Assembly (NCBI GenBank): GCA_016286075.1
Contig: JAEERZ010000023.1
Span: forward strand, 1-15,747
Direction: 5' to 3'
Length of the DNA stretch: 15,747 nucleotides
Source of the DNA: Selenomonadaceae bacterium
Lineage (GTDB): Bacteria > Bacillota > Negativicutes > Selenomonadales > Selenomonadaceae
Below are positions 1-6,782 of this stretch, one piece after another. How positions within the stretch are numbered: position 1 is the stretch's first letter; each line of letters starts with the position of its first letter. Position numbers and translations under genes: made by a program. The notes below the pieces were generated by a model. It saw nothing but the letters and a program-made list of their open reading frames with translations, was not told where the DNA came from and did no database searches.

Positions 1-963
1 CGTGACCATCAGCGAACTCGGACTGCCGCCCATGACGCCGACCACAGCCTCGGCAATCAATCGCCCCGCGCCGCTCCTATCCAGCGCATCCGCCACCGGC
101 ATCATGCCAGCGTAAAGAAAAATCGCCAGCCAGTCAATGCCCGCCACAGCCTGTTTCTCCGTCAGGCATCCTGTGGCGATGAGCAGCAAAGCTGCGACAA
201 GCGCCGTCAGATGCATCGGGACAATCTGCGAACCGAACGCCAGCATCAGGAAAGCAACCGCGCAAATCACGGCAGCAATATGCATCTTCCTCGGATCATT
301 CATCGACGCCTGCGCTTCAATGGCCGCGTCCTCGTCAATCCCCTCATCCGTCGCGTTCCCTTTCGGCAGAAGATACTTGCCGATCAGCGTCATATAGAGG
401 ATGCCCGCCAAGGTTATCGGAACGCCGATCCACGCAAACTCAAAGAAGCCAAAGCCCGGAAGGCCCGCGTTTTCCAGCGCCCCGGAAGCGATAATATTCG
501 GCGGCGTACCGACAATCGTCAAGATGCCTCCCATGCCGCAGCCAAAAGCCAGCGGCAAAAGCTGCCGCTGCGGCGAAATGCGCGACGCAGCACAAATACC
601 CAGCACGACAGGGAGCAGAGAAGCCGTCGTACCGATATTCGACAGCACTGAGGACATCAGCGCCCCCGCCGTCATGCTCCCGACCATCAGTCTTTTCTCG
701 CCCTCCCCGACCGCGCGGACAATCATCTCGCCCATTCTCTGCGCAAGACCCGTATGAAACATCGCCGCTCCGACGACATACATGCTCCCGTACAGGACAA
801 TCACCACGTTGGAAAATCCCTCGGTCACATCCCTGACGGGAACAAGACCTAAAAGCCCGACGGCCACCGCGCCGCTTATCGACGTCACCACCGGCGGCAA
901 CAGTTCCGTAACAAAGAAAAAGCTCATAATCGCCAAAATTATCAGGCAAAGGGTAGACGCCAT
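1..963 (-). CDS. SLC13/DASS-family anion (dicarboxylate) permease, C-terminus cut by window edge
   Basis: This is an open frame of 321 codons from the ATG at 963 with no stop before the left edge, so about 100 C-terminal residues are missing. A GGAGGG ribosome binding site lies about 5-10 bases upstream of the ATG. The product is strongly hydrophobic and aligns without gaps over most of its length with the complete permease at 3030-4304. Shared stretches include FFFVTELLP, ISPQRQL, AFGCGMGGI, GTPPNI (about residues 152-157), GFGFFEFAWIG, CLTEKQA and GAGRLIAE. DASS proteins are inner-membrane carriers, usually Na+-coupled, for dicarboxylates or related anions. One oddity is the first SNT signature: it reads S108-N109-I110-G-T-T here against SNTSTA in the paralogue, so the conserved Thr is replaced by Ile. 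The substrate cannot be told from sequence. It is probably the first gene of its transcript, divergent from the methyltransferase gene. Confidence 0.9.
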   Translation of the reverse strand, partial: MASTLCLIILAIMSFFFVTELLPPVVTSISGAVAVGLLGLVPVRDVTEGFSNVVIVLYGSMYVVGAAMFHTGLAQRMGEMIVRAVGEGEKRLMVGSMTAGALMSSVLSNIGTTASLLPVVLGICAASRISPQRQLLPLAFGCGMGGILTIVGTPPNIIASGALENAGLPGFGFFEFAWIGVPITLAGILYMTLIGKYLLPKGNATDEGIDEDAAIEAQASMNDPRKMHIAAVICAVAFLMLAFGSQIVPMHLTALVAALLLIATGCLTEKQAVAGIDWLAIFLYAGMMPVADALDRSGAGRLIAEAVVGVMGGSPSSLMVT

Positions 964-993
964 CCTTTTCCCTCCAGTCGCACAATTTTTGCT

Positions 994-1002
994 ATCTTAT
1001 CA
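994..1002 (-). promoter_or_regulatory. Possible extended -10 promoter for the left-edge permease
   Basis: Read on the minus strand, this is TGATAAGAT: a TAAGAT hexamer (4 of 6 matches to TATAAT) preceded by the TGn of an extended -10. It would start transcription about 25 bases before the ATG at 963. I see no convincing -35 box, so this is a weak call. Confidence 0.28.
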
Positions 1003-1082
1003 CAAAATGGAATTTTTTGACAGTGTTCATATCAGTTGAAAAGTCAGAGAAGCCTTTCCTCGTTTCCCTATTTTACAGCACA

Positions 1083-1110
1083 TTGCAATTATATGCCTTT
1101 GTGGTATAAT
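1083..1110 (+). promoter_or_regulatory. Sigma-70-type promoter P1 upstream of the methyltransferase
   Basis: TTGCAA (1083-1088, 4 of 6 matches to the -35 consensus), a 16-base spacer and a perfect TATAAT (1105-1110) preceded by TGG, an extended -10. Transcription would begin near 1117, leaving a leader of about 70 bases before the ATG at 1186. This supports starting the gene at 1186 and not at the in-frame ATG at 1036, which lies upstream of the promoter. Confidence 0.55.
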
Positions 1111-1148
1111 GTGCACACTTGGCTATTGTACTATAAACAATTCTCACA

Positions 1149-1157
1149 TGGTATAAT
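1149..1157 (+). promoter_or_regulatory. Second extended -10 element (P2) upstream of the methyltransferase
   Basis: TGGTATAAT occurs here as an exact second copy of the nonamer at 1102-1110, 47 bases downstream. The nearest -35 candidate, TTGTAC at 1126-1131, sits 20 bases away and is poor, so promoter activity would depend on the extended -10. It may be a secondary start. Confidence 0.38.
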
Positions 1158-1185
1158 AGCATGGAAGAAAAGGAGGAGTGCGCCA

Positions 1186-2820
1186 ATGGCACGGCTGCAT
1201 ACACAATTCTTCAAAACATCCAGTCCCGTCTCCAGGATCGAACAGGAGATTGATCATTATATCACTTCCCACCCTGACGGTATATACGACGAAGTTCTGA
1301 CGGCAGACGGCCGATGGGAGACATTCTTCCACCTTGCCGATATGCGAACTGGACTTTTCGGCTGGTATGACATGCCAAAGGACGCCGAAGTGCTGGAAAT
1401 CAATTGCGGGTTCGGCGCGCTGACCGGCGTCCTCTGCGACCGCTCGGCACACGTCACCGCACTGGACAGTTCGCTCTTCTGCGCCCGCTCCTGCGTCAAA
1501 CGATGGAACGCGAAGGAAAATCTCGACGTCTATGCCGGACAACTCAGGGATATGCCCTTCCGTCAGCAATTTGACGTGATTACGCTGGTGGACGTGCTGC
1601 CCCACGTCGCCGAAGGTGAAAAAGCTCTTGCGCCGTACGCGGCCTATCTGGAATCACTGCTCGCCTATCTGAAACCCCAGGGGCGTCTTCTGATTGCGAT
1701 GGACAACCGCCTCGGGTTAAAATTCTTCTGCGGCGCATGCGACCCATACTCCGACGAGCTTTTCGGCGAGCTCTCCGGCGACAATGAAAAAGGACGGCTT
1801 TTCACGCAGGCGGAAGTGGGCGAAATTCTTGCGGAAGCCGGCTTCATATATTGGAAGTTTTATTATCCACTGCCGGATTACCGTCTGCCCCAGTTCATTT
1901 TCACCGACGACGCGCTGCCCGATCCTTCCCTTGGCGAAGTGATACTCCCTTACGACATAATGCCGGGCGCCCGCGTTCTGCCGGAAGGGACGCTATACGC
2001 GGACATCCTGGAAAACGGTCTCTTTCCGGCGATGGCAAACTCTTTCCTGATCGAATGTGGAATGACGGAGGATTTCTGCCGGACGGAATCGGCGTCGTTG
2101 GCCTGCGACCGCACCCCTGCGTACAATATTGCGGCCTGCCGTGAAGGAAACCTTTTTATCAAAAAGCCCATCATGGCGCCTGCCGCACAAGGCATACGCG
2201 AGATCGCGGAGAATCTCGAAACGCTCCGACAGCGGGGGCTGGACGTCATACCTTTCGAGCTGAAAGACGGACAGCTTGTCATGCCGCGCTTCGACGCGCC
2301 AACGATGGCGACTTGGCTTTCACGACGAAAGCCCGCGGAACGTGACGCCGTTCTTGCAGCAATGGAGCGGCTTTGGGCGGCAATCCTGCAATCCTCGCCG
2401 CCCGTGCCGGACGCCAAAAACCGCATGAAGGCGCTCGCGCCTCAAGCGGACTGGGGCGTAATCCTGAGCAACGTCTATTTGAACATGACGCCGGACAACA
2501 TATTCTATCAAGACGGAAAACTGACCTTTTTCAACCAAGGCCTTTCCCGTGAAAACTGCCCGGCAAAATATCTGTTGTTCCTGGCCGTTTACGACAATAT
2601 CGACGCGCTTTCCCGCGTCGGCGTACTCGACGAATTAAAAGACCGTTACGGCCTCACACAGCTTTGGGACACGCTGGAAGCCGCGCAGGAAGATAACTCT
2701 TCGCGCTTCTATCGCTATGACGTATATCACCGCTTCTATGAATGGGCGGAAATGAACCCGATGCAAATGCTGAAAAACCGCCAAATCCTGAAAATCATCG
2801 GCAGTGAAGACGACGAATAA
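1186..2820 (+). CDS. Class I SAM-dependent methyltransferase fused to a C-terminal domain of unknown role
   Basis: The protein has 544 residues. I start it at ATG 1186 because AGGAGG (1171-1176) sits nine bases upstream and two promoters lie just before; the frame stays open back to 1036 but that extension is unlikely to be translated. Residues about 65-245 form a Rossmann-type methyltransferase: motif I VLEINCGFGALTG (69-81), an acidic residue after strand 2 (D94), FDVITLVDVLPH (129-140), and LKPQGRLLIAMDNRLGLKFF (162-181). The DNRLGLK and YPLPDYRLPQ (227-236) signatures resemble methyltransferases found in clostridial and Negativicutes surface-glycan clusters. The C-terminal half (about 290-544) contains NMTPDNIF (433-440) followed by a hydrophobic strand and a PAKYLLF segment, a pattern seen after this methyltransferase type and loosely like the catalytic loop of kinase/APH-fold proteins. 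The substrate is unknown and there is no signal peptide. It is monocistronic, with terminators downstream and a divergent gene upstream. Confidence 0.85.
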   Translation: MARLHTQFFKTSSPVSRIEQEIDHYITSHPDGIYDEVLTADGRWETFFHLADMRTGLFGWYDMPKDAEVLEINCGFGALTGVLCDRSAHVTALDSSLFCARSCVKRWNAKENLDVYAGQLRDMPFRQQFDVITLVDVLPHVAEGEKALAPYAAYLESLLAYLKPQGRLLIAMDNRLGLKFFCGACDPYSDELFGELSGDNEKGRLFTQAEVGEILAEAGFIYWKFYYPLPDYRLPQFIFTDDALPDPSLGEVILPYDIMPGARVLPEGTLYADILENGLFPAMANSFLIECGMTEDFCRTESASLACDRTPAYNIAACREGNLFIKKPIMAPAAQGIREIAENLETLRQRGLDVIPFELKDGQLVMPRFDAPTMATWLSRRKPAERDAVLAAMERLWAAILQSSPPVPDAKNRMKALAPQADWGVILSNVYLNMTPDNIFYQDGKLTFFNQGLSRENCPAKYLLFLAVYDNIDALSRVGVLDELKDRYGLTQLWDTLEAAQEDNSSRFYRYDVYHRFYEWAEMNPMQMLKNRQILKIIGSEDDE

Positions 2821-2831
2821 CACCGGAATAT

Positions 2832-2865
2832 AAAACTGTGGCATAATTTTTTGCCACAGTTTTTT
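2832..2865 (+). terminator. Intrinsic terminator of the methyltransferase gene
   Basis: A perfect 12-bp stem (AAAACTGTGGCA at 2832-2843 with TGCCACAGTTTT at 2852-2863) with an 8-base loop and a run of six T at 2860-2865, 12 bases after the stop codon. The A-rich left arm means it could also act on the opposite strand. Confidence 0.85.
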
Positions 2866-2912
2866 ACTTCGCTTTTTCCCATAGCCTGTAATTACAAGTA
2901 TTTGGAGTATAG

Positions 2913-2967
2913 CAAATTTCTGTGGTAGGAAAGTAGGATTTTCCTACTTTCCTACCACAGAAATTTG
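2913..2967. repeat. 55-bp near-perfect palindrome (26-bp stem, TTT loop)
   Basis: The arm at 2913-2938 is the exact reverse complement of 2942-2967, separated only by TTT. Each arm holds a short tandem unit, GTAGGA-AA-GTAGGA. It lies between two other hairpins, in the converging 3' regions of the methyltransferase and the permease operon. There is no T-run on either side, so it is not a standard terminator. I found no second copy in the window and do not recognise it; a REP/MITE-like element or an RNase III-type RNA hairpin are the options. Confidence 0.9.
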
Positions 2968-2975
2968 ACCCATGA

Positions 2976-3003
2976 AAAAGCCCCCGCGAATGCGGGGGCT
3001 TTT
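2976..3003 (-). terminator. Intrinsic terminator of the decarboxylase-permease operon
   Basis: A 12-bp stem (AAAAGCCCCCGC at 2976-2987 with GCGGGGGCTTTT at 2992-3003) with a 4-base loop, 26 bases after the permease stop codon. The run of T after the GC core on the minus strand comes from AAAAA at 2975-2979, and the matching TTTT on the plus strand makes it plausibly bidirectional. Confidence 0.85.
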
Positions 3004-3029
3004 CTTATCCTATGTAACCTGTCAACCCA

Positions 3030-4304
3030 TCAAGGGAAGAACGGCCAAACGATAGGAATAACGATCAGGGATACAACGAAGGAAACGAGGACCAGAGGAA
3101 CACCAGCCTTGACATAGTCAAAGAACTTGTATCCGCCAGGACCAAGCACCAACGTGTTCGGCGGCGTGCCAACCGGCGTAGCGAACGCGCAGGACGCGGC
3201 GACGGCGATAGCCATCAAAACGGCGTGCGGGTCAGCGCCGATGTTCTTCGCGATCGAAATACCGATCGGGCAGAGCAGAGCGGCAGAAGCCGTGTTGGAC
3301 ATGAACTGCGTAAGACCGCAGGACAGGATGAACAGGATGGCCGTGACGACCAGCGGGCTCGGGGAGCCGCCCATCAGACCAACCGCAGCGTCAGCAATCA
3401 GTTTGCCGGCGCCCGTCTTGTCCATCGCCGTCGACACAGGCATCATGCCTGCGAACAGGAAGATCGTGACCCAGTCGATACCGGCATAAGCCTGTTTCTC
3501 GGTGAGGCACTTCGTGATGACGAGGATCAAAGCGGCCATGATAGCCGTGACCTGCATCGGGATAACTTTCGTGAACTTCGCCATCATGACAACGGCGATA
3601 GCAAAGGTGACGAGAACGATGACCTGCTTCGTGCTGTCATGCGAAGAAGCAGCGGCTTCCTTCTTGGACTCCTCGTCCAGCTCGCCAATCTCAGCACCGG
3701 CCGGCAGGAAACGCTTACCGATGAGGATCATGTAGAGGATACCGGCAACCGTGATAGGAATACCGATCCAGGCAAACTCGAAGAAACCGAAGCCCGTCAT
3801 GCCGACGTTCTCAAGAGCACCGGAAGCAAGGATATTCGGAGGCGTACCAACGAGAGTGATGATACCGCCCATGCCGCAGCCGAAGGCCATCGGCATCAGC
3901 TGACGCTGCGGAGAAATCTTCGCGGCGGAGCAGATACCCTGGATAACCGGAAGCAGGGAAGCAGCCGTCGAGGTGTTGGACAGGAACGCGGACATGACCG
4001 CGCCGGCGCCCATACCGCCGGCCATAACGCTGTTCTCAGCGGTGCCGGTAACTTTGACAATCTGCTCACCAATCTTCTGAGCAACGCCCGTATGGAACAT
4101 CGCCGCACCGACGACGAACATACCGGCAAACAGGACAACCGTGGAATTAGAGAGACCGGAGAATACCGTCTTGATAGGAATCAGGCCCAAGAGACCAACC
4201 GCGATACAGCCAGCCATCGAGGTGACTGCCAGCGGCAGGAGCTCCGTCACGAAGAAGAACGCTATGACTGCAACAACAATCAAGCATTGTACTGCTGGTG
4301 ACAT
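3030..4304 (-). CDS. SLC13/DASS-family Na+-coupled anion (dicarboxylate) permease
   Basis: The protein has 424 residues, normal for a compact DASS carrier, with AAAGGAGGG placed six bases before the ATG. It is hydrophobic throughout apart from a charged loop at about 200-225 (GELDEESKKEAAASSHDSTK). The inverted-repeat architecture of the family is visible: SNT at 109-111 with GTPPN at 153-157 in the first half, and SNT at 336-338 with GTPPN at 379-383 in the second. In DASS transporters these SNT motifs help form the Na+ and carboxylate sites. It is last in a likely operon behind the Na+-pump delta/gamma and beta subunits, so a Na+/dicarboxylate symporter is the natural inference; no particular substrate can be assigned. 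It is a close paralogue of the truncated gene at 1-963 but keeps both SNT motifs. Confidence 0.93.
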   Translation of the reverse strand: MSPAVQCLIVVAVIAFFFVTELLPLAVTSMAGCIAVGLLGLIPIKTVFSGLSNSTVVLFAGMFVVGAAMFHTGVAQKIGEQIVKVTGTAENSVMAGGMGAGAVMSAFLSNTSTAASLLPVIQGICSAAKISPQRQLMPMAFGCGMGGIITLVGTPPNILASGALENVGMTGFGFFEFAWIGIPITVAGILYMILIGKRFLPAGAEIGELDEESKKEAAASSHDSTKQVIVLVTFAIAVVMMAKFTKVIPMQVTAIMAALILVITKCLTEKQAYAGIDWVTIFLFAGMMPVSTAMDKTGAGKLIADAAVGLMGGSPSPLVVTAILFILSCGLTQFMSNTASAALLCPIGISIAKNIGADPHAVLMAIAVAASCAFATPVGTPPNTLVLGPGGYKFFDYVKAGVPLVLVSFVVSLIVIPIVWPFFP

Positions 4305-4341
4305 AAATTACCCTCCTTTAAATTATGAGGACTTGGGAATC

Positions 4342-4374
4342 GTTTCTCGCGAGGCGGTCGCCTCAGCGAGAAAC
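4342..4374. other. Intercistronic hairpin between pump beta subunit and permease
   Basis: GTTTCTCGC plus GAGGC (4342-4355) pairs with GCCTC plus GCGAGAAAC (4360-4374), giving 14 pairs with one bulged A (4365) and a GGTC loop. On the minus strand no T-run follows, so it is unlikely to be a full terminator. It may stabilise or process the mRNA, or partly attenuate permease expression. It lies 29 bases after the beta-subunit stop codon. Confidence 0.6.
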
Positions 4375-4402
4375 CTCCCCTTTCTTGCTTAAAAACTAAA
4401 TC

Positions 4403-5539
4403 TTAGCCCTGCAGCATGGCAAGAGCCGTACCAGCCGCAACAGCCGTACCGATAACGCCGGCCACGTTCGGGCCCATAGCGTTCATCAGCAGGAAGTTGC
4501 CCGGGCAGGACTTCTGCACGACCATCTGCGAAACGCGAGCCGCCATCGGCACCGCCGAGACGCCCGCCGAGCCGATCAGCGGATTGATGCGGCCGCCCGT
4601 CGCGACCTTCATGATCTGGCCGAAGACGATACCCGCAGCCGTGCCGCCGATGAAGGCAACGAGGCCGAGGCAGATGATCAGGATGGTCTTGTAGTTCAGG
4701 AAGCTGTCAGCATCCATCGTAAGACCGGTACCGGTGGCCAGGAAGATCGTGACGATGTTGATCAGAGCGTTCTGCGCCGTATCGGACAGACGATCCGTCA
4801 CGCCCGACTCACGGAACAGGTTGCCCAGCATCAGCATACCGATCAGCGAAGCAACCGGCGGGAGAAGCAGGGAGATAACGATGGTCGAAACGACCGGGAA
4901 CACGATACGCTCGAACTTCGTCACAGGACGGAGCTGAGGCATCTTGATCGCGCGGTCCGCTTTCGTCGTCATGAGCATCATGACAGGCGGCTGAATCAGC
5001 GGAACCAGCGACATGTAGCTGTACGCCGCCACCGCGATAGCGCCCAAGAGGTGCGGGGCCATCTTGACCGTCAGATAAATCGACGTCGGGCCGTCCGCGC
5101 CGCCGATGATACCGATGCAGGCCGCTTCCTGGACATTGAAGCCGAGGAGCATCGCGCCCGCGAGAGCGATGAACACGCCGAACTGAGCGGCAGCGCCCAG
5201 AAGCATCGTATCGGGGTCAGCGATCATCGGGCCGAAGTCCGTCATCGCGCCGACGCCCATGAAGATGATCGGCGGGAAGATTTCATACTTGATACCGAAG
5301 CCGATAGCCATCATGACGTTCATCTCATCGTTGAACCCCGTCTTCGGGAAGTTCGCGAGGATGCAGCCGAAAGCAATCGGCGAAAGAAGCAGCGGCTCGT
5401 ACTCCTTGACGAACGCCATGTACAGAAGCAGGCAGCCCACCACCATCATGATGATATTACCACTCGTGATTGCGGAAAAGCCGGAGTCGTTCCATACCGA
5501 CTGGAGCGAGACGCTGAATGCAGTCATAAATTCGCCCAT
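4403..5539 (-). CDS. Na+-translocating decarboxylase beta subunit (OadB/GcdB/MmdB family)
   Basis: The protein has 378 residues, matching the usual 370-430, with AAGGAGG about ten bases before the ATG. It is a polytopic inner-membrane protein that decarboxylates the carboxybiotin formed by the alpha subunit and couples this to Na+ export. Family signatures are clear: GGADGPT at 146-152 (the Asp corresponds to the conserved pump aspartate), YSYMSLVPLIQPPVM at 173-187, GNLFRESGVTDRL at 239-251, NPLIGSAGVSAVPMAARVSQ at 319-338 and MNAMGPNVAGVIGTAVAAG at 352-370. The gene order delta/gamma-beta resembles the Veillonella mmd and Acidaminococcus gcd loci, but no alpha subunit or biotin carrier lies beside it. 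Whether the substrate is methylmalonyl-CoA, oxaloacetate or glutaconyl-CoA is therefore open. Confidence 0.95.
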   Translation of the reverse strand: MGEFMTAFSVSLQSVWNDSGFSAITSGNIIMMVVGCLLLYMAFVKEYEPLLLSPIAFGCILANFPKTGFNDEMNVMMAIGFGIKYEIFPPIIFMGVGAMTDFGPMIADPDTMLLGAAAQFGVFIALAGAMLLGFNVQEAACIGIIGGADGPTSIYLTVKMAPHLLGAIAVAAYSYMSLVPLIQPPVMMLMTTKADRAIKMPQLRPVTKFERIVFPVVSTIVISLLLPPVASLIGMLMLGNLFRESGVTDRLSDTAQNALINIVTIFLATGTGLTMDADSFLNYKTILIICLGLVAFIGGTAAGIVFGQIMKVATGGRINPLIGSAGVSAVPMAARVSQMVVQKSCPGNFLLMNAMGPNVAGVIGTAVAAGTALAMLQG

Positions 5540-5617
5540 TCCAATAATTCCTCCTTATTTGTTTTTCTCAGCGATCATGAATCTGAAATCGCCTTGAAAA
5601 GCATTGCAGTTCCTCGG

Positions 5618-5965
5618 TCAAAAGACCGTGTTCTGGACGCCGTTCGCGCGACCGACGCTCTTCCAGCCCGCACTTTCAATCGGACGGATAGCAACGATCT
5701 TCGCTTCACCGCCATAAGCCGCGACAGCCGCCGCAATGACCGCGATGTTCACATTCTGGTCAACAGCAGGTGCCGCAGGAGCCGCTGCCGCAGGAGCCGC
5801 TGCCGGAGCCGCTTTCGGGGCCTCCGCCGGTTTTTCCTTCGGCTTCGTCGGATCGATCATGTGAATGAACTTGATCATGAACGAAAGACCGATCAGCACG
5901 GCGAAAACGATCGTCATGTTGATGCACATGATAATCAGCGGATTCGTAGTTGCCGGTTGATGCAT
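5618..5965 (-). CDS. Na+-translocating decarboxylase small membrane subunit (MmdD/OadG family)
   Basis: The protein has 115 residues, the length I recall for Veillonella MmdD. A GAGGTGATT ribosome binding site precedes the ATG. It has one N-terminal membrane span (about residues 10-35), a Pro/Ala/Lys/Glu-rich linker (about 39-70), and a conserved C-terminal segment, VIAAAVAAYGG followed by IRPIESAGWKSVGRANG. The last part is the W-x3-GRA pattern of methylmalonyl-CoA decarboxylase delta subunits. These subunits anchor and assemble the soluble alpha/biotin-carrier parts on the membrane beta subunit. There is no MKM biotinylation motif, so it is not the biotin carrier. It is first in the apparent operon, 78 bases ahead of the beta subunit, and follows the structured island at about 6020-6430. 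Confidence 0.88.
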   Translation of the reverse strand: MHQPATTNPLIIMCINMTIVFAVLIGLSFMIKFIHMIDPTKPKEKPAEAPKAAPAAAPAAAAPAAPAVDQNVNIAVIAAAVAAYGGEAKIVAIRPIESAGWKSVGRANGVQNTVF

Positions 5966-6019
5966 TTGATAATCACCTCAAAATTCCTTTTGTAGAAACG
6001 CAGCTTGGCCACGTTCCCC

Positions 6020-6430
6020 AAAAACACCCCTTGAGTATTTCCTAATGCCTTCTGTGCCGACGCCCCACCTCTCCTTCAAGTTCCGCACAGGCCCGGCCTC
6101 CACGCCGTCCTTAGTGTGATGGCACACTATACGGAAACGCGCAAAGGCCACCGGGAAGCTGCTCGTATTGGCACTGTGGCGAAGCGCTAAAAGCGGCGCT
6201 TCCACTGCCTTGCGCCCCGCACCGAAGATCGCCGATACGCCTTTGCGCCGGTCGTCCTCTCTATGCGTGCCGCATTCCCCGGTCGGCAGCCCCTCCTGAC
6301 GGGCGCGCGCCTCACAGGACGACGCTTCCCGAAAGAAAAGCTTCTGCCAGCCTTCCTTCAATATCCGTACGGAAAGTCTTGGACAGACTTCTCCCGTACT
6401 GCCGAAAAGCGTACTCCATAAGGGTTTATC
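6020..6430 (-). ncRNA. Candidate structured RNA or long structured leader, family not recognised
   Basis: A GC-rich island with no convincing protein, next to an AT-rich gap. Paired segments nest consistently (plus-strand coordinates). Closing stem: 6028-6037 with 6412-6416 and 6420-6424 (10 pairs, 3-nt bulge). Hairpin: 6367-6372/6394-6399 extended by 6374-6379/6385-6390. Hairpin: 6324-6330/6335-6341. Stem: 6251-6258/6316-6323 (8 pairs). Stem: 6139-6148/6239-6248 (10 pairs) enclosing an interrupted 14-pair hairpin, 6170-6187/6196-6209. Hairpin: 6112-6118/6123-6129 (7 pairs). Stem: 6052-6057/6085-6090. The 6324-6341 hairpin needs G-U pairs that exist only in minus-strand RNA, which favours that strand. 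It ends about 55 bases before the pump subunit ATG, so it could be a leader of that operon or a separate RNA ending near the T-run at minus 6024-6020. It lacks the RNase P, tmRNA and SRP core motifs I know. Pairing was found by eye; covariation is untested. Confidence 0.45.
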
Positions 6431-6782
6431 CTGTCAAACCGCATCGATTTCTTTCTCGAAAATGAAAATTTAATGAAAGCATTGAAATATCAGGGATTGC
6501 GAATTTAATCCGATTCTGGATTTATTTCGGGATATTTATCCCGTTCTCAAAATCCTTTGTTTTATTTGCATTTTTAAAATTAAAACTTTTATTCCAAAAA
6601 GGACTATAAAAAAATTTCCATACGAAATAAAAATTCTTGTCTTTTCATTCATGTCTTCCCATTGTATTTTTTTGCCTGCGAAGAAATTATTCGACAAAAA
6701 GTTAGTGCTCATAAATGAAAAATGAAATGAAACAAAATGAAAAGGAGATGCGGCAAAAAAATCACGACGGCGTTCTCGGCGG
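6431..6782. other. AT-rich intergenic gap without a recognisable gene
   Basis: About 350 bases of A/T-rich sequence with no credible coding frame. It contains a small hairpin (CGGGAT at 6528-6533 with ATCCCG at 6538-6543) without a T-run, a cluster of AATGA units at about 6714-6741, and a TTGACA on the minus strand (6437-6432) that lacks a good -10 at the right distance. A minus-strand TATAGT (6608-6603) is another weak -10 candidate. The promoter of the downstream pump operon or RNA must lie somewhere here but I cannot place it. Confidence 0.6.

Noticed and set aside
440..985. 181-codon minus-strand frame near the left edge
   Set aside because: It is an out-of-frame shadow of the truncated permease, which has the ribosome binding site and the family motifs.
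1036..1185. 50-codon N-terminal extension of the methyltransferase
   Set aside because: It has no ribosome binding site, and both candidate promoters lie inside it; AGGAGG sits correctly before the ATG at 1186.
3225..4301. 358-codon plus-strand frame
   Set aside because: It is antisense to the complete DASS permease and low in complexity (Arg/His/Asp-rich); the permease frame has clear family motifs.
5978..6361. 127-codon open frame on the minus strand inside the GC-rich island
   Set aside because: It has no recognisable domain, no good ribosome binding site, an atypical composition, and lies entirely across the paired RNA segments. A chance frame in GC-rich DNA is more likely, though a database search would settle it.
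6020..6430. RNase P RNA, tmRNA, SRP RNA, T-box or cobalamin riboswitch
   Set aside because: The GAGGAAAGUC and ACAGAA-type core of RNase P, the tmRNA ends, the T-box AGGGUGG motif and the cobalamin box are not present in the right context; a GCCAC segment and a GGAAAGTC segment are isolated matches inside hairpins.
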